From assembly GCA_028023455.1 (NCBI GenBank), contig JAQFVV010000001.1, forward strand, positions 25,099,401 through 25,163,400: a stretch of 64,000 nucleotides of DNA. Reading direction: 5' to 3'. The notes under the pieces were generated by a model. The model worked only from the letters and a program-made list of their open reading frames with translations, did not search any database and was not told where the DNA came from. The stretch's first letter is position 1; each line of letters starts with the position of its first letter. This DNA is from Epiperipatus broadwayi (taxonomy: Eukaryota > Onychophora > Udeonychophora > Euonychophora > Peripatidae). The position numbers were made by a program, and so were the translations under genes. Shown one piece after another: positions 47,321 to 59,699 of this stretch.

Positions 47321-48790
47321 ATGCTTCTTGGATCAGAGGTGATTGTGATAACTGATCATAAAAGCCTCGAATTCTTGAATCATAGCTACTTGACTAATTC
47401 TCGATTAGTGAGATGGAGTCTGTTATTACAAGAATTCAATTATACAATTAAATATTGTAAAGGATCCGAGAATGTTGTAGCTGATGCACTAAGTCGAAAT
47501 CCATGTAAATCAGAACAACTACATTTATCGGTAGATAATGCCTACATTATGAATGTTGACCTGATAGTTGATGAAAATGTAGAGAACGATTTATTAAATA
47601 TCCATAATTTACAAAATCAAGATAAAAATTTAATGCTGATTATTAAAACATTAAATAAAGAGGAAATTCTGTATACAGCCAGTAATCTTCCATTATATAA
47701 GATAGATAATATGGTCTTAAAATATAAAATTAATGATAATTTAAATGAGTGGAGGGTAGTAATACCTGAAGTTCTAAAAGACCCACTCATACAATATATC
47801 CATTGTTTATATGGACATTATGGTGTCTATAAAACTGAACAAACAATAAAGAATTGGTTTTATTGGCCTAATATGCATAAAGATATTTTGAATGAAATTC
47901 AAGATTGTCAAATATGTTTGAGAGCTAAACCAGTAAATAAAAATTATGTTAGTTCAATAAATTCTATCATTCCAGAAAGACCAAATGAGATCTTAGCTAT
48001 AGACTACTATGGACCTTTACCTCCCTTTAATAAAAAAAAATTTTTAGTAGTAGCTTATGATCTCTTCTCTAAATTTGTGTCTGCTTATCCAATACCCCAA
48101 GCTAATACTAGATATACTATTAAAGTATTAGAAACCCTCCATTTTGAAAGAATAGGGAAACCTATGATGATCTTAACTGATCATGGTACACCCTTCCTAT
48201 CCAAAGAATGGAATATGTGGGTAAATAAACATCAAATAAAACATGTGCTTACTTCTATAAGGAATCCTCAATCAAACCCATGTGAACGTGTAATGCGGGA
48301 ACTTGGACGTTTGTTTAGAACTTATTTGAAAGATAATCACAAGGGGTGGGTAAAGCACACACCAGATATGGTAAATTATATAAATTGGAGTGTTAATGAG
48401 TCCATTGGATTCACACCCATTAAATTGCAATTAAAACAAAATATACCAATATTATTTAAATATTATAAGCCACCAATCCCTAATTTAACCATAAACATTG
48501 AAAAGGATAGAAAAGAAGCTTTAGAAAGAATGAGACAAATGGCTCAAAAGCGTCATAAAAATACATACAAGTCAAACTATCAATTCAAAGTAGGTGACAA
48601 AGTATTTTTAAAGACACCACATGTTAGTAATCCACAAAATTTTATTTTTCATAAATTTTGTAATAGCTATGAAGGACCATTTACCATTATAAAGAAAGCT
48701 GGACCAAATGCATACTGGTTGGATTGTGATGGTGAGGTACGAGGTACTTATAATGCTCGTATATTAAAGCCCTATAGAGGAAAAATATAA
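47321..48790 (+). pseudogene. pol: pol segment 3: RNase H end and integrase
   Basis: This 489-codon frame is in the same phase as segment 2. The RNase H end includes ITDHKSLEFLNHS (third catalytic Asp) and NVVADALSR. The integrase zinc finger lies at residues 161-199 (H161, H166, C196, C199). The catalytic triad is D228 (AIDYYGP), D287 (LTDHGTPF) and E322 (NPQSNPCERVMRELGR), spaced 34 residues by my count, one less than the usual 35 because of the short NPC stretch. The C-terminal GPY/F-type module includes EGPFTIIKKAGPNAYWLD. It ends at TAA 48788-48790. All visible catalytic residues are kept. The integrase inserts the cDNA into chromosomes. Confidence 0.92.
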
Positions 48791-49671
48791 TAATTGTCTT
48801 AAATAAACAATTACCATGAGTTTTGTAATACCTAAATTATGTAATAATTATTAGGATTATAGAGAGAAAATGTAAAGAATTAAGATATTAAAGAGAAGGA
48901 AATACTATATATAATTGTGTCTAACTAAGATGGATCATATCATTAATGTGGAAATGGAAGACTGATTACTTATAGGTTGGCAAGTTCACAAATGAATTCC
49001 AACTAATATATTTATTGGATGCTAAAGATGATCTAGTAAGTCTCAAAAACTAAGGAGCAGGATTGGCACCTTTAAATAAGTTTGTGTATGTTCATTTATT
49101 AGATGTCAGTGATAATCTAGTAAGTCTCAATAAGGAGCAGGATTGGCATTTTAAATTGATTTATACATAAAACACTTATGAACTAACTAATTAAAACTTA
49201 GTTATAGAATAATCAGGTTTTCTACCATATAATTATTTTGATATACCATTTTAAATACTTAGTATATTAATAAGGATACATTATATAGCAATTCATTGAA
49301 AGAAGTGAATAAAAAAAAAAGTAATCTAGATAATGATTTTTGCATACTAAAGTATTACATTATTTAACTTTAATAGATAATAATTTTGAAATAAAATAGT
49401 CAGTATATTTAATCTATGATTTGATTAAAACAGACTATATTAGATATACCATATTTAAGACAATAAAAAAAAAGAACCCAATTGCCCATAAAACAATTTA
49501 ATTATTATTAAATATAATAATTAATAATATTTTTTTTCTCTAATAATTGATGAAGAATTTAAGATTTTAAGTCGAGGGGAAAATAAAAAAAATTTATGAA
49601 TTGTAATGATGCATAAATGATAACAAAGATGAAGAATTAAAATAAAATGTTAGTTTATTTTAATTTTCTTA
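48791..49671 (+). other. Non-coding 3' spacer of the gypsy element
   Basis: About 880 bp between pol and the polypurine tract has no open frame for an envelope. It contains an 84-bp tandem repeat: two copies of TCTAGTAAGTCTCAA...AAGGAGCAGGATTGGCA at 49032 and 49116. A second polypurine-like site lies near its end. Confidence 0.8.
49571..49583 (+). other. Second polypurine-like site
   Basis: GTCGAGGGGAAAA repeats the terminal polypurine tract 101 bp upstream of it, and the preceding bases (GATGAAGAATT) are repeated too. It looks like a local duplication of the priming region, not a central tract within pol. Confidence 0.55.
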
Positions 49672-49683
49672 GTCGAGGGGAAA
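49672..49683 (+). other. Polypurine tract
   Basis: GTCGAGGGGAAA lies immediately before the 3' LTR TG. This is the expected position and composition of the plus-strand primer. Confidence 0.85.
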
Positions 49684-51653
49684 TGTAGGAGTATATATAT
49701 ACTCATACATACTCATACATTTATGTAATCAATATGTATAGATTATATTTACATTATTATTATACTTATGAAAATAAATATATAAAGTTACTATTTTTCA
49801 TTCTTTAAAATGAAAAATGACGTTGTTGACAAAAGACTGTTGACAAGGTGATAAATGACCTCTGGGTTCACAGTTTATCGAATTAAAGGAAATGAAATTA
49901 ACTTAGTGTTTTAATATCTAATTGTTATTGCAACAATGAGAATGGGTATGCTTCAGCGAGCTGATGGAGCGAGACATGAAATAATTTTTCTATTCTTGTT
50001 ATTAGAAGAATAAGGATTCTATTTTTATCAGCTATATTTTCATAAAAACTTTTACTATGTTTGATTACAAATAACAGTGTAAGTTGAAGTTTATATTTTA
50101 AACAATTTAATACTCATTAAAAGAAGTTTCTTATACTTGTTCAATGAAAGTAATCTAAATATATTTTCGTGTTTTATAGAAAAAATTGTTTGAATTATGT
50201 TTTAAAATCTAAACAGCGTCTTAAAAAAAAAGAACGTGTTTATAAAAACTTCATTCAAATTTTATGTACTTTTCATTATAAAGAAAATGCAGAGTAGCTA
50301 GAACACAAATATTTATCATGGGATAGATAAAATGCACTTGCCTAATCAAACATATATATGTGGGAATAACATCGTTTGCCGAATGCTTTAGAATTATAAA
50401 GAAATTAGATCTTCAAAATGGAATTATGAATGCCTTAAAATTATAAAAATTAGATCTTCAAAATGGAATTATAAATATTAATGAAGGAACTTTATATTAA
50501 GAAGATGAATATAAAGAGGAAACTAAATGTTAACTTAGGATATCCTAATCTTATTCTCTTTAATGTTTAACAACAAAGGAATCAAAAAACTGCGTCTTCG
50601 AAGGATTTTCATTCTCGTGAGGAACATTAACTTTTATAAATGCCATTTGGGATTTTTGAAAATTATAATTAGGAAAAGTTAATTTCATTTTCTTTATCAT
50701 CGTAGAGAATTAATAATTTAGAATATTTTTGTTTTTATTTATGATTAATAAAGATATAAATATCGGTTAATAAATGTTAATTTTGGGAACGGGATAATGT
50801 GAACTTAGAGGTAAGATATTAAACTATTTTTGAATCCACATATTATTTTCCATGACATGGCACTACATTGTTTATACTAATCAAAATAGACTAATAAATG
50901 TAATGTGTGATAAAGAAATAAATGATTAACATTGTTGTGAAGTATGTATTTTTATATTAATAAATATAACTTGACTGACAATCATTTTAATGAATGAAGG
51001 TGTTATATACAAATAATTGGATTATTATTTGTATTATCTAATTAGTGTAAATTAGCGTTAATATAATTGTCTAAATATTAGGATACTTATATTTTAAATA
51101 AATTGTAAAATCACGTAGTGTTATATGTTTAGAAATATATCTACCGTAAGCAAAGAGAATGTTTATATTTTTAATATAAGGAGGTAGATATATAAATATT
51201 TTTTTATATATATTGTAAAATTTAAATTATTTAAGTGTTAAATAAATAATTATGTTTTTTATATTAAATGAAGTCTTCAATTTTATTTTATTTGAATTAA
51301 AGAGTTAGTGAGATTCGTTGTTAATATTACTTTAAAATATTGATAGGAACCCTGAAGAGAATAAAGTGTTAAACTTCCCTGAGTTCGAAATCTGAGCATA
51401 ACGGTAAAGTTAATTAAGGTGAAAATTGATTTGATGTGGTTGGATATAATAATTTTTTTAAAATAATAAATTAGTTATTGGGAACAAATATAGTTTTATA
51501 TCAAAATTAAATCACATCATTCATGGCATCCTATATGAAGACCTTAAATCTGACTATAGTGAGATGCGACTCTTTAACTTATCTTGTTGAGAGGGGGTAT
51601 ACCATTACATATGGCGCATCCAAGTGAGGCTTTGAATTATATATACTGTTACA
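49684..51653 (+). repeat. 3' LTR of the gypsy element
   Basis: This 1970-bp LTR starts TGTAGGAGTATATA and ends CTGTTACA, followed by ATATATTT. It is about 99% identical to the 5' LTR. The differences are nearly all transitions (see findings). Confidence 0.95.
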
Positions 51654-51810
51654 ATATATTTAAATCTAATATTTTCCCCCCTTATTACTCTCATACAGAA
51701 CTTCTTCAAAATTATACACATTAGCTTCCATTTGTAGAAACAAAAATAATACATAAAATTTACAATAGACAAAATAATAAAACAAAAATCACAATTCTTA
51801 TCCTATTATG

Positions 51811-52092
51811 TTAATTAAAGTTTGATGAGTCTGCTGGAAATTGTTCATTTGCTAAATAAATTCCTAGGAATGGAGATGAAGGTCTATTCCCACGACGAAT
51901 AGCAATTTCTTGTTTGAGTCAAGAAATAATAGTGTTCTCCAATTACCCTGTCTTGGATTTGGTTAGGCATTTTATTTAAAGCAAAGATGGTTTTTAAGTT
52001 TCTCCTAAATGGGCAGGTAAAATCTTTAAACTTTCATGGCTTTATTGATGACTTATTATTACCCCATGGTACAAACTTTTCAGCAAGCAATC
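51811..52092 (-). pseudogene. Unidentified broken coding segment
   Basis: The minus strand reads like real protein in two adjoining frames. The first runs from 52092 with LLAEKFVPWGNNKSSIKP, a TGA, then FKDFTCPFRRNLKTIFALNK and DRVIGEHYYFLTQ. A shift near 51915 then leads to EIAIRRGNRPSSPFLGIYLA and a TAA at 51811-51813. Composition is far less biased than chance frames in this region. I do not recognise the family. With one stop and one shift it is probably a pseudogene or decayed mobile-element gene. The final segment could instead be a terminal exon. Confidence 0.45.
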
Positions 52093-52099
52093 ATGATAT

Positions 52100-54640
52100 A
52101 AAAATAATATATATTTATTGATTCATTTGCTTCTCAAGATTTCAATGATGATATTATTATATATCAAAACAATTAATTATTGAATATTACTGCAACGCAT
52201 AAATTTAGCTAAAATTTGTCGAATTAGCAAATAATTTAAATCTTCTTACTTTCAAATTATTTCTTTACCTTCAAACGATTGCTTTAAAATTGCAGCTTTT
52301 GATTATTTTATTATTTTAAAAAATATTTATACATTTAAATTCGAACATTCACATCCATTTTGTATTCAAATTTATTTTTAAGCAGAAAAAAAAAAGTTCT
52401 ATCTTCAAATGCAGAAGACAATTATAACAATACAGTGTTGTAGGTTGAGTGAAGTTTTTTTAAGCATTTTAACCTTGACATTTCCTATTGTTTAACAGAC
52501 ATAATATAAATAAATGAGATTATAAATAAAAATAATAATTTATAAATATTTTAAATTTCATTTCCACAAATGGTTGCTATGTGTTTAGATTTTAATTCAG
52601 TCATTGTTTTTATTTATTTATTTTTTTAAGTTTATGTGTGTTTTTTTATTTTTTTTTTATAGTCATCCCCAATTATTAACATATAATACGTTTTATTCCA
52701 GTGTTAATATACCTATCTGTTTCTCCCTAGTAATTTAATGGCTTTTATTACTTTTTTAGAAATTAAAAGATGTTTATAGACATGTATATGTTGGAAAGAA
52801 AAAAAATGTTAATATGACAATTTGCTTGGCAATTTATTGGTTAAGCAAATACGTTATGAGGTCCCAATTGGTAGAGTGTCTTAAATAACTGGATGGTGTA
52901 GCAGGTTGTAGCACATCACTACAATATATATATATAGAAAGGCTGACTATCGTTTCTTTGTGAATATTCAGATTTTTCAAGTATTAATTTATCTGAAAAA
53001 ACAAAACAAAACAGGATTTCTGATAAAGTATGAAAAAGATTGTTCTAGATAGATTTTATACTGAGTATAGTTTAAGATATGTAATAAGCTTGGTAGTGTG
53101 TTTAACAAGTCTGAAAGTTTGATTAATTATCAAATGTTCTTGTCATTTTATATATATGATCAGCTATTGTCTCAAATAATGTTCAAACATAAAAGATCAG
53201 TTGAACAATTATAGATCAATTTGTTAAACAGATTTAATTTTCATTTAGAAATGAATTCATGAATCTTTATCTTTAGAACTATCTAACAACAACACTGGAC
53301 TAGGTTACATTAATGTTATAAATGATTAGTTTTTCTTGAATCCTTTTTATTTCTCCTATCTTATTTTTTTCTTAAAAAGCACTATAACTATTCCCAATCT
53401 TTGTATTATTTACAGTTTGTGGACCTGTGATGTATATTTATAAAAAATTCTTATGTTATAACTATATATTTTAATAGATAAATTGTTTAATTCAAATTAT
53501 TCTTTTTTTCTCAAAAGGTATCATAATTATTTTGAAATCCGGTGTTTTCATTAAGCAATTTAGGCAATTGCTTGAGGAACAGAACTCAATACTGATTTTT
53601 AAGACCATAATTTTATGTAAATCAGATGTTTTTGAAAAGATAATTAATTTTGTTCCTTTTATTTTTTCTCAAAATATTCTTTATTAAAAATCAAAGCTGA
53701 CTTTTTTGTTGTGTGTGTATTAGCTTGCCTTTCCTAGGATGTAAATTGCCTGTGTTGATTATTTTTTAATACTTTTATTTCAAAATTATGATAATTTATC
53801 AATTATAATTAATTGATAAGTTATTTTAATGAAATGCTATTAATTTTAAACTTAAACATGTACTCAATACGATATCTCTAGAGAAAAAGTATTTGTTTTT
53901 CCTCAGAAGAAAATTGATCCAAGGATTCTTGGCTCTTCATTACTCTACTACTTGGTCAAAATACATATGGTGCTTAGAATTTTTAGACTTCGCAGAATAT
54001 TTGATCCTAAACCAATTATTAAAAAAATGTTTCTATATTTGAGGATGACTACTTAATTTAAGCACAAATACTTTGTATATAATGGCACTGAGTTTACTTT
54101 ATACTAGAGATGACATATAAATAATATTACTTGATGTAGAAAACGTTTGTTTTTATAAGATAAATCTATAAAAATTAGAAAAAAAAATTACAAATATGAT
54201 TAACACCGTCAAGTTTTAGATTAGTTTTTATATAAAAAAATATTCATTAAGTATGTAGCATCCTAAAATAAAGCGTCTACTTAAATTATCTTACATAATT
54301 AAATTCTCTTTAGACTAAAGAGTTTGAATTAGATATTCTTTTGCTTTTAAAATTGTTTGATTGCTTATCTCAAGTACAACTATCAATTATTTATTTATAA
54401 CGACTAATGAGTTATTCTTTTGATTGATTTAAAATGATAAATGAAATATTTTTCTTTCATCAAAACTAATTAGAGACATAATTGCTTTTAATAAAATTAT
54501 TACAGCGTAACAATAACAGAATTAATTAATTCGGTTAATGGCAAAAACACGTGACTTTGATCAAGATTTTATACTTTCCAAAAAAAAAAAAAAGGAAAGT
54601 ATAACTTCAATAAACACACAGTTTCAGTTTAAATTTATAC
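52100..54640. other. AT-rich sequence before the GABA-B-like exon
   Basis: No gene or repeat was recognised. This is where the promoter and any 5' untranslated exon of the receptor gene should lie, but no clear core promoter element stands out among many TA-rich strings. Confidence 0.3.
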
Positions 54641-54661
54641 TATTTGAAAATTAGCTTTATT

Positions 54662-54898
54662 ATGAAAATAAAAATATTTTTTTACTTGTATGTGATTTTA
54701 TTTGCAAAGAAAACCATTTTTGTTTCTGCAAATAATAACGATAGTAAAATTTTAAACATATTATTTCTTGGAACCTCTTATGGTTCTCAGCATGGCCAAG
54801 GACTTTTTCCTTCTATCGACATTGCATTGGAAATAATTGGAAATAGAAGTGATATTCTACCGGGTTATAAGTTAAAATTTCATTTAGCAGAAACGCAG
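54662..54898 (+). CDS. GABA-B-type class C receptor, first coding exon
   Basis: The ATG at 54662 starts 79 codons ending in a donor, ACGCAG|gtgggt (GT at 54899), phase 0; the frame would hit a TAG only 12 nt later. Residues 1-24 (MKIKIFFYLYVILF...VSA) form a signal peptide. The rest reads LNILFLGTSYG, then LFPSIDIALEIIGNRSDILP and GYKLKFHLAETQ. This is the first strand-helix unit of the periplasmic-binding-like ligand domain. The N-R-S-D-I-L-P-G-Y-x-L motif is characteristic of metabotropic GABA-B receptors, which couple GABA to Gi/o proteins at synapses. The next exon should supply a Cys soon after Gln79. None was found in the remaining 9 kb, so intron 1 is long or exon 2 was missed. Subunit type cannot be told, and another class C or guanylyl-cyclase receptor is possible. 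Confidence 0.78.
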
Positions 54899-57800
54899 GT
54901 GGGTGTATAGGTAAATGTAATAAATTTTATAATAAATCAAATTCACATATGAAATATAAACTTACATATATTCCAAAGCAATTTATTATTTACATATATG
55001 TCGATAAGTTGTGTAACAAAAGTGATTACTACAAAAAAAGATTGAAGTAATATAAATGAAAAACCTCTAATGAGTCAAAAATGATAACTTTAACTTTAAA
55101 TTTTTTATTTTCATATGTAAATATAAATGTTTCTATTATATATATTTTTTGGATTTTTTTTTTTAGATTTGTTGTAAAACATATATGGATTTTTATTTAT
55201 TTTTCCTAAATGATTAGAAAGGATTCATCCCCATCATAAATGGTTATATTGATGTAGTATATAATTTGCTTATAATATAAAAGCCATTCCTCTAAAATAT
55301 GATTTTAAATTGAAGTAATTAATTAAACATGTTTGCAATTAATTTATCTAATGATGATTAATATTTGTTACTTGATCATAATACTTTGCTAAAAATGCAC
55401 ATATAACAGTTATTTTACATCAGAAAACTTATTATTCATTTAATCACTCACACATATAAAATATTCTTTCTTAATCAATTGTAGAATGATATGTATATAT
55501 AGAACTTTTTTGACGTAGTTAATTCACAAGGCAATAGAAATAGCTATTTAATTATTTGGTTTGAAAATAGGTATCTAACTATTATAGTTAGATAGTAAAA
55601 TTAGGATGAAAAACTGTACACCATTATCATCCAGCATTTTGTCTCATTTTTTTACTATTCTCTATGAAAATACTTTTTTCAAGGGGAGAATTAATTTAAG
55701 GTTGTTTAACCTATATATAATATACTAGGTATTAGAATTTAAAATTATATATTGCAAATTAACAAAAAAAGATCATAACATTTGGGTTGGGTAAATGAAG
55801 GGTTAGTTGCATTCCTGTGATAATGAGAAATGTTGTCAGTATGTGCTTTGTTTTTTAAATACTTTATGTTGCTTTTTTAAAAATAATAATAATAAAAATA
55901 ACTTATAGTTGTAATAAAGAGAAAGTAAAATGGACTGGAATTTTGTTTTTTGTAAAAAATAAATTAATTAAATTGCAAAAACTAAACATAATAGAAATAA
56001 TTTTTTTATATAGTATTAATTCCTATTTTTTTATAATAAGGGATTGAGTTAATTAATCCCCCCCCCCATGATTTTATTTCTAATTAAATCTAAAAACCCC
56101 AATTGTGTTGAAAAAAAAAATATTTGTTTGCTTTTTAATGCATGGCCAAAAAAGTATTTAATATAAAGAAATTTTATCTCTATTATTTTTATTAAGTTTC
56201 TAGTCTTCAGAATTTTTGTAACGATCTTTTTTTTAAAAGATTCATCTATATATTAATTCAAATTTGCAAAATTATCTATAAAATATTCTAAAATCTTTTT
56301 TAAAAAATTTATTAATAGAAAAATAGTTCATATTGATATTTTAAAATTTCAAGAAATTAGAATACCAAAAATGTGTTGTTTTTTTGAATTGATATTTGTA
56401 TCTTTTATTCGATATGTCGTATGTATTTAAACAAAATTTAATGTTAACCCTTTGATCCTTCATAAGTTACTTATATCCATACTAAATGTGATATATACAT
56501 AAGAGATATACATTTCAACTTGTGGCAGAAATATATAATGATATATATATATATATATTGTACCAGGTCTTAGTTTTTTATCTGTTGTTTTATATTTATA
56601 TAGATCTTGGTTACTAAAGGGGTTTTAAACTATTTACCCTATGAATATGTATAATAGTTTAAAATTTATGATATGACCAAATCGCTCCCTCCTTTTTAAT
56701 TTAATAAATAATATTAGGAAAAATGCGATTATATTTCCTGGTCAATCTAATCCTGAATCATATTATATATAATATAAAAGAGAATTATAACTTGTAACAA
56801 ACTTTTATTTGTTTCAGACACCAGTGTTCAGGAGACTGAACAAACCACCACAAGGTTAATTAATAAAGATGTAATTTCTCTTCTTTATAACTACAACTTT
56901 TTATTATCTGGTTTCTAAGTATAGAGGTTTAACAAATTAGTTACATGTATTAGTATTCATATATGGAGAAATCTAAATATTGAAGATATATTTCTGAATT
57001 TAAATTACCACATAGATTTAATAAACAAGTAGGTACATATTATAAATACAAAATTATTTATTAACAGTACCTTATTGGATATTACTAAACATTAACATAT
57101 AGATACATCATTACATAGAATAGATATACAACACATATTTTTAATTATAAATTCAATTAGATAAAGTTTAATTCATCTGTCTTATTAATTCATTAAAAGT
57201 TTATATTATTAGTTCAGATAAATATTACAGTTAGGTATAGAGCTGCCATTAATCTTACCTTGATTATTCTTTGATTGAATTTAATGATTGGTATAATAGG
57301 TGTATACCATGTCCATGAGTTTCTTATATCTACTAACTATGGGAGCATTAGGTCTGTTTGAAATGTCATTCTCTTATTAGCTTGCTAGGCATAGTGTTTT
57401 GAATCAAGGCATTCTCTTGACTTTAGGCTAGGAAAAAGACATTGGCAACTGTATCTTCTTAGCAGTGCATCTGGTTTAAATTATTCCAACAGGTAAAAAC
57501 AAACATAAAACAAAACATTTTCTACAGCTTTCTAAATCTTTCTCTGTGATATACCACACAATGGAGAATGCAGTATTCTAATTTGCCAAAATTCATGAAC
57601 AATATTAATGAAGCAAAGAAGGAATGAATTAAAGTTCTTGGAATCACATTTTTATACCACTGGTCTGATTGCAGCACACAAATACTTATTCACACTTTTC
57701 TTTATCTCTTCAGGAATTTAATTTCCCTGCAAAACTTATTTTTATTATAATTAATTTGCAATATTAATATACAGTACGTGGATTTATATTATTTTTAATA

Positions 57801-58165
57801 TAGCATTCATGTTTGTTTGTGGATCTTACAAAATTTCTTAATACTTCTCTAAATGTTATTCTGCATGTGTATTCTTGGCAAGACAAAATGGAATATTGAT
57901 AATTTTTGTTTAAGAATGAGACTAAGTTTCCTAAAGAGAATCTAATGATTTTGGATATAGATTGGTCAAAGAATATTTAGCTATTTAATCCAGAAAGTAG
58001 AACAAGAATGAAAACTGTCACAAACTTTTCACCTAGAAATTGGCAGGCTGGGTGATTACTGTCTTATGCCCAACAATAGGCTATTTAAAGGCTTTTTTAT
58101 TTCATGTATGCAGTAGGGTCACACGCCCTACCAAAAATAACTGTACAATATATATATATATATAT
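54899..58165 (+). other. Probable intron 1 of the receptor gene, AT-rich
   Basis: Mostly plain AT-rich sequence with TA tracts near 56532 and 58149. One candidate mini-exon of 37 nt (56819-56855) is flanked by tttgtttcag and CAAG|gttaat, but its translation does not resemble the receptor and its length would shift the frame. Confidence 0.35.
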
Positions 58166-58169
58166 ATAT

Positions 58170-58871
58170 ATTAAGTTCCAATCAGTAACCACCTAAACAT
58201 TCACAGTAAAACATAGTAATCAATATTTCTCACTGCTGTCAAGGCAACCTTCACACCTTTTAATAGCAAGAATGGAAATCCATTCTTACTAATGGTCCAT
58301 TGAATATATATGGACACTTAAAGCTTGCAACTTGACTACAGAGTATGAAATATTGATACATTAAAGTTTAAATAAACCTCTTTAAACATGAAATAAACAT
58401 GTCACTGTAATGTAGACTAATAAATAGTCAATTAACATTACAAACTGCAATACTTTTAAATTGCCCAAGTATTATTTAGAAATAATAAGCGAAATAGTGC
58501 CTAAAGCTAATCTGGGATAATGATGTAATTAAGTTCCAACCAGTAACCACCTAAACATTCACAGTAAAACATAGTAATCAATATTTCTCACTGCTGTCAA
58601 GGCAACCTTCACACCTTTTAATAACAAGAATGGAAATCCATTTTTACTAATGGTCCATTGAATATATATGGACACTTAAAGCTTGCAACTTGACTACAAA
58701 GTATGAAATATTGATAAATCGAAGTTTAAATAAACCTCTTTAAACATGAAATAAACATGTCACTGTAACGTAGACTAATAAATAGTCAATTAACATTACA
58801 AACTGCAATACTTTTAAATTGCCCATGTATTATTTAGAAATAATAAGCGAAATAGTGCCTAAAGCTAATCT
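58170..58871. repeat. Tandem duplication of a 343-bp unit
   Basis: Two copies (about 58170-58513 and 58528-58871; period 358 bp) are separated by GGGATAATGATGTAA and differ at about nine positions. Each includes the palindrome AAGAATGGAAATCCATTCTT (in copy 1) and ends GCCTAAAGCTAATCT. No frame is open. A TA tract adjoins the left edge, and the unit family is unknown. Confidence 0.9.
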
Positions 58872-58879
58872 ATCCAAAA

Positions 58880-59650
58880 ACTATATATACATTTTTGTTA
58901 ACACACTAAATGAAAATGTAAAAATTATATCATACTTTAAATTAACTATACACTTATAGTTATATATATATCACTATATATTTCTATTATAAGTTAAAAT
59001 ATATACCCCTTGTGTTTTCCTAAAGATTTATGATGATGGTGTTTTAGTTGTATTTTTATATTGGACTATTTCCATTATCTAATATGAGTATTGAATGTCT
59101 TTAGAAATATTTAACTTTATTTAAATATTCCAAATACATTCAACTGTTAGTAATAGCATATTATATAACTAATTGTAGTATGAGCCACATTCCAAAGATA
59201 AATCCGTTTTTAATCATGGTTTAAATAAATCGGTTAATTAGCATTGCTAAGTATATTATATTATATAAATGCTTAATGAATTGCAGGTGTGCAGGAATTA
59301 CATTTTAGTTATATATAAAATATTTTCTACTAAACATTTTTATTAACCACAAAGCATACAAGCAGATTTATTGATTTTGTTAAGTAATTAAAACTGTCGA
59401 TAAAGGAAAGATTTCTATCTATTTTCACTAAAATAAGATACTCCTTTGTTTACTTTCACTAAAAGTTACTAACATATTTTGCAAAATTCGGTAATGAGGA
59501 AAAAGGTGTTTAAATCTTATTTAATTATCTTAGAAACGAATAGTGAATAGCAAAGTGTTCAGAAGTTAAAATGATAAAGTTCACTCATCAAAATGTATTG
59601 TAATGGTCTTCAAAGTCTGATGAACAATCAAAAATCAAATTCACAAATAA
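58880..59650. other. AT-rich sequence, nothing recognised
   Basis: I saw no supported feature in this stretch. Confidence 0.3.
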
Positions 59651-59699
59651 GGGAAGATATAATATTACTGAAGTTATGCTAAGACTCACTATGATGTTA

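Larger units (their letters stand above)
41235..51653 (+). mobile_element. Full-length Ty3/gypsy LTR retrotransposon
   Basis: The element is about 10.4 kb. It has a 5' LTR (41235-43211), primer site, intact gag (43564-45540), pol in three pieces (45507-48790), a non-coding 3' spacer, a polypurine tract and a 3' LTR (49684-51653). The order protease-RT-RNase H-integrase places it in Ty3/gypsy (Metaviridae) rather than copia. The LTRs begin TG and end CA. The flanking ATAT on both sides is consistent with a 4-bp target duplication but is uninformative inside a TA tract. LTR identity of about 99% suggests a fairly young insertion. Pol is broken, so this copy cannot make its own enzymes. No env frame follows pol. 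Confidence 0.95.

Noticed and set aside
48791-49671. Envelope gene in the gypsy element
   Set aside because: No frame of useful length and no signal peptide or membrane segment between pol and the polypurine tract.
52850-52930. tRNA-like segment (GAGGTCCCAATTGGTAGAGTG)
   Set aside because: A loose A-box resemblance only; no B box or cloverleaf partner follows at the right distance.
56819-56855. Second exon of the GABA-B-like receptor
   Set aside because: Splice-like borders exist, but the 37-nt translation lacks the expected Cys segment and its length would break the frame.
57240-57400. Minus-strand exon ending at a strong donor near 57260
   Set aside because: The frame is open for only about 30 codons and hits a stop before the donor.
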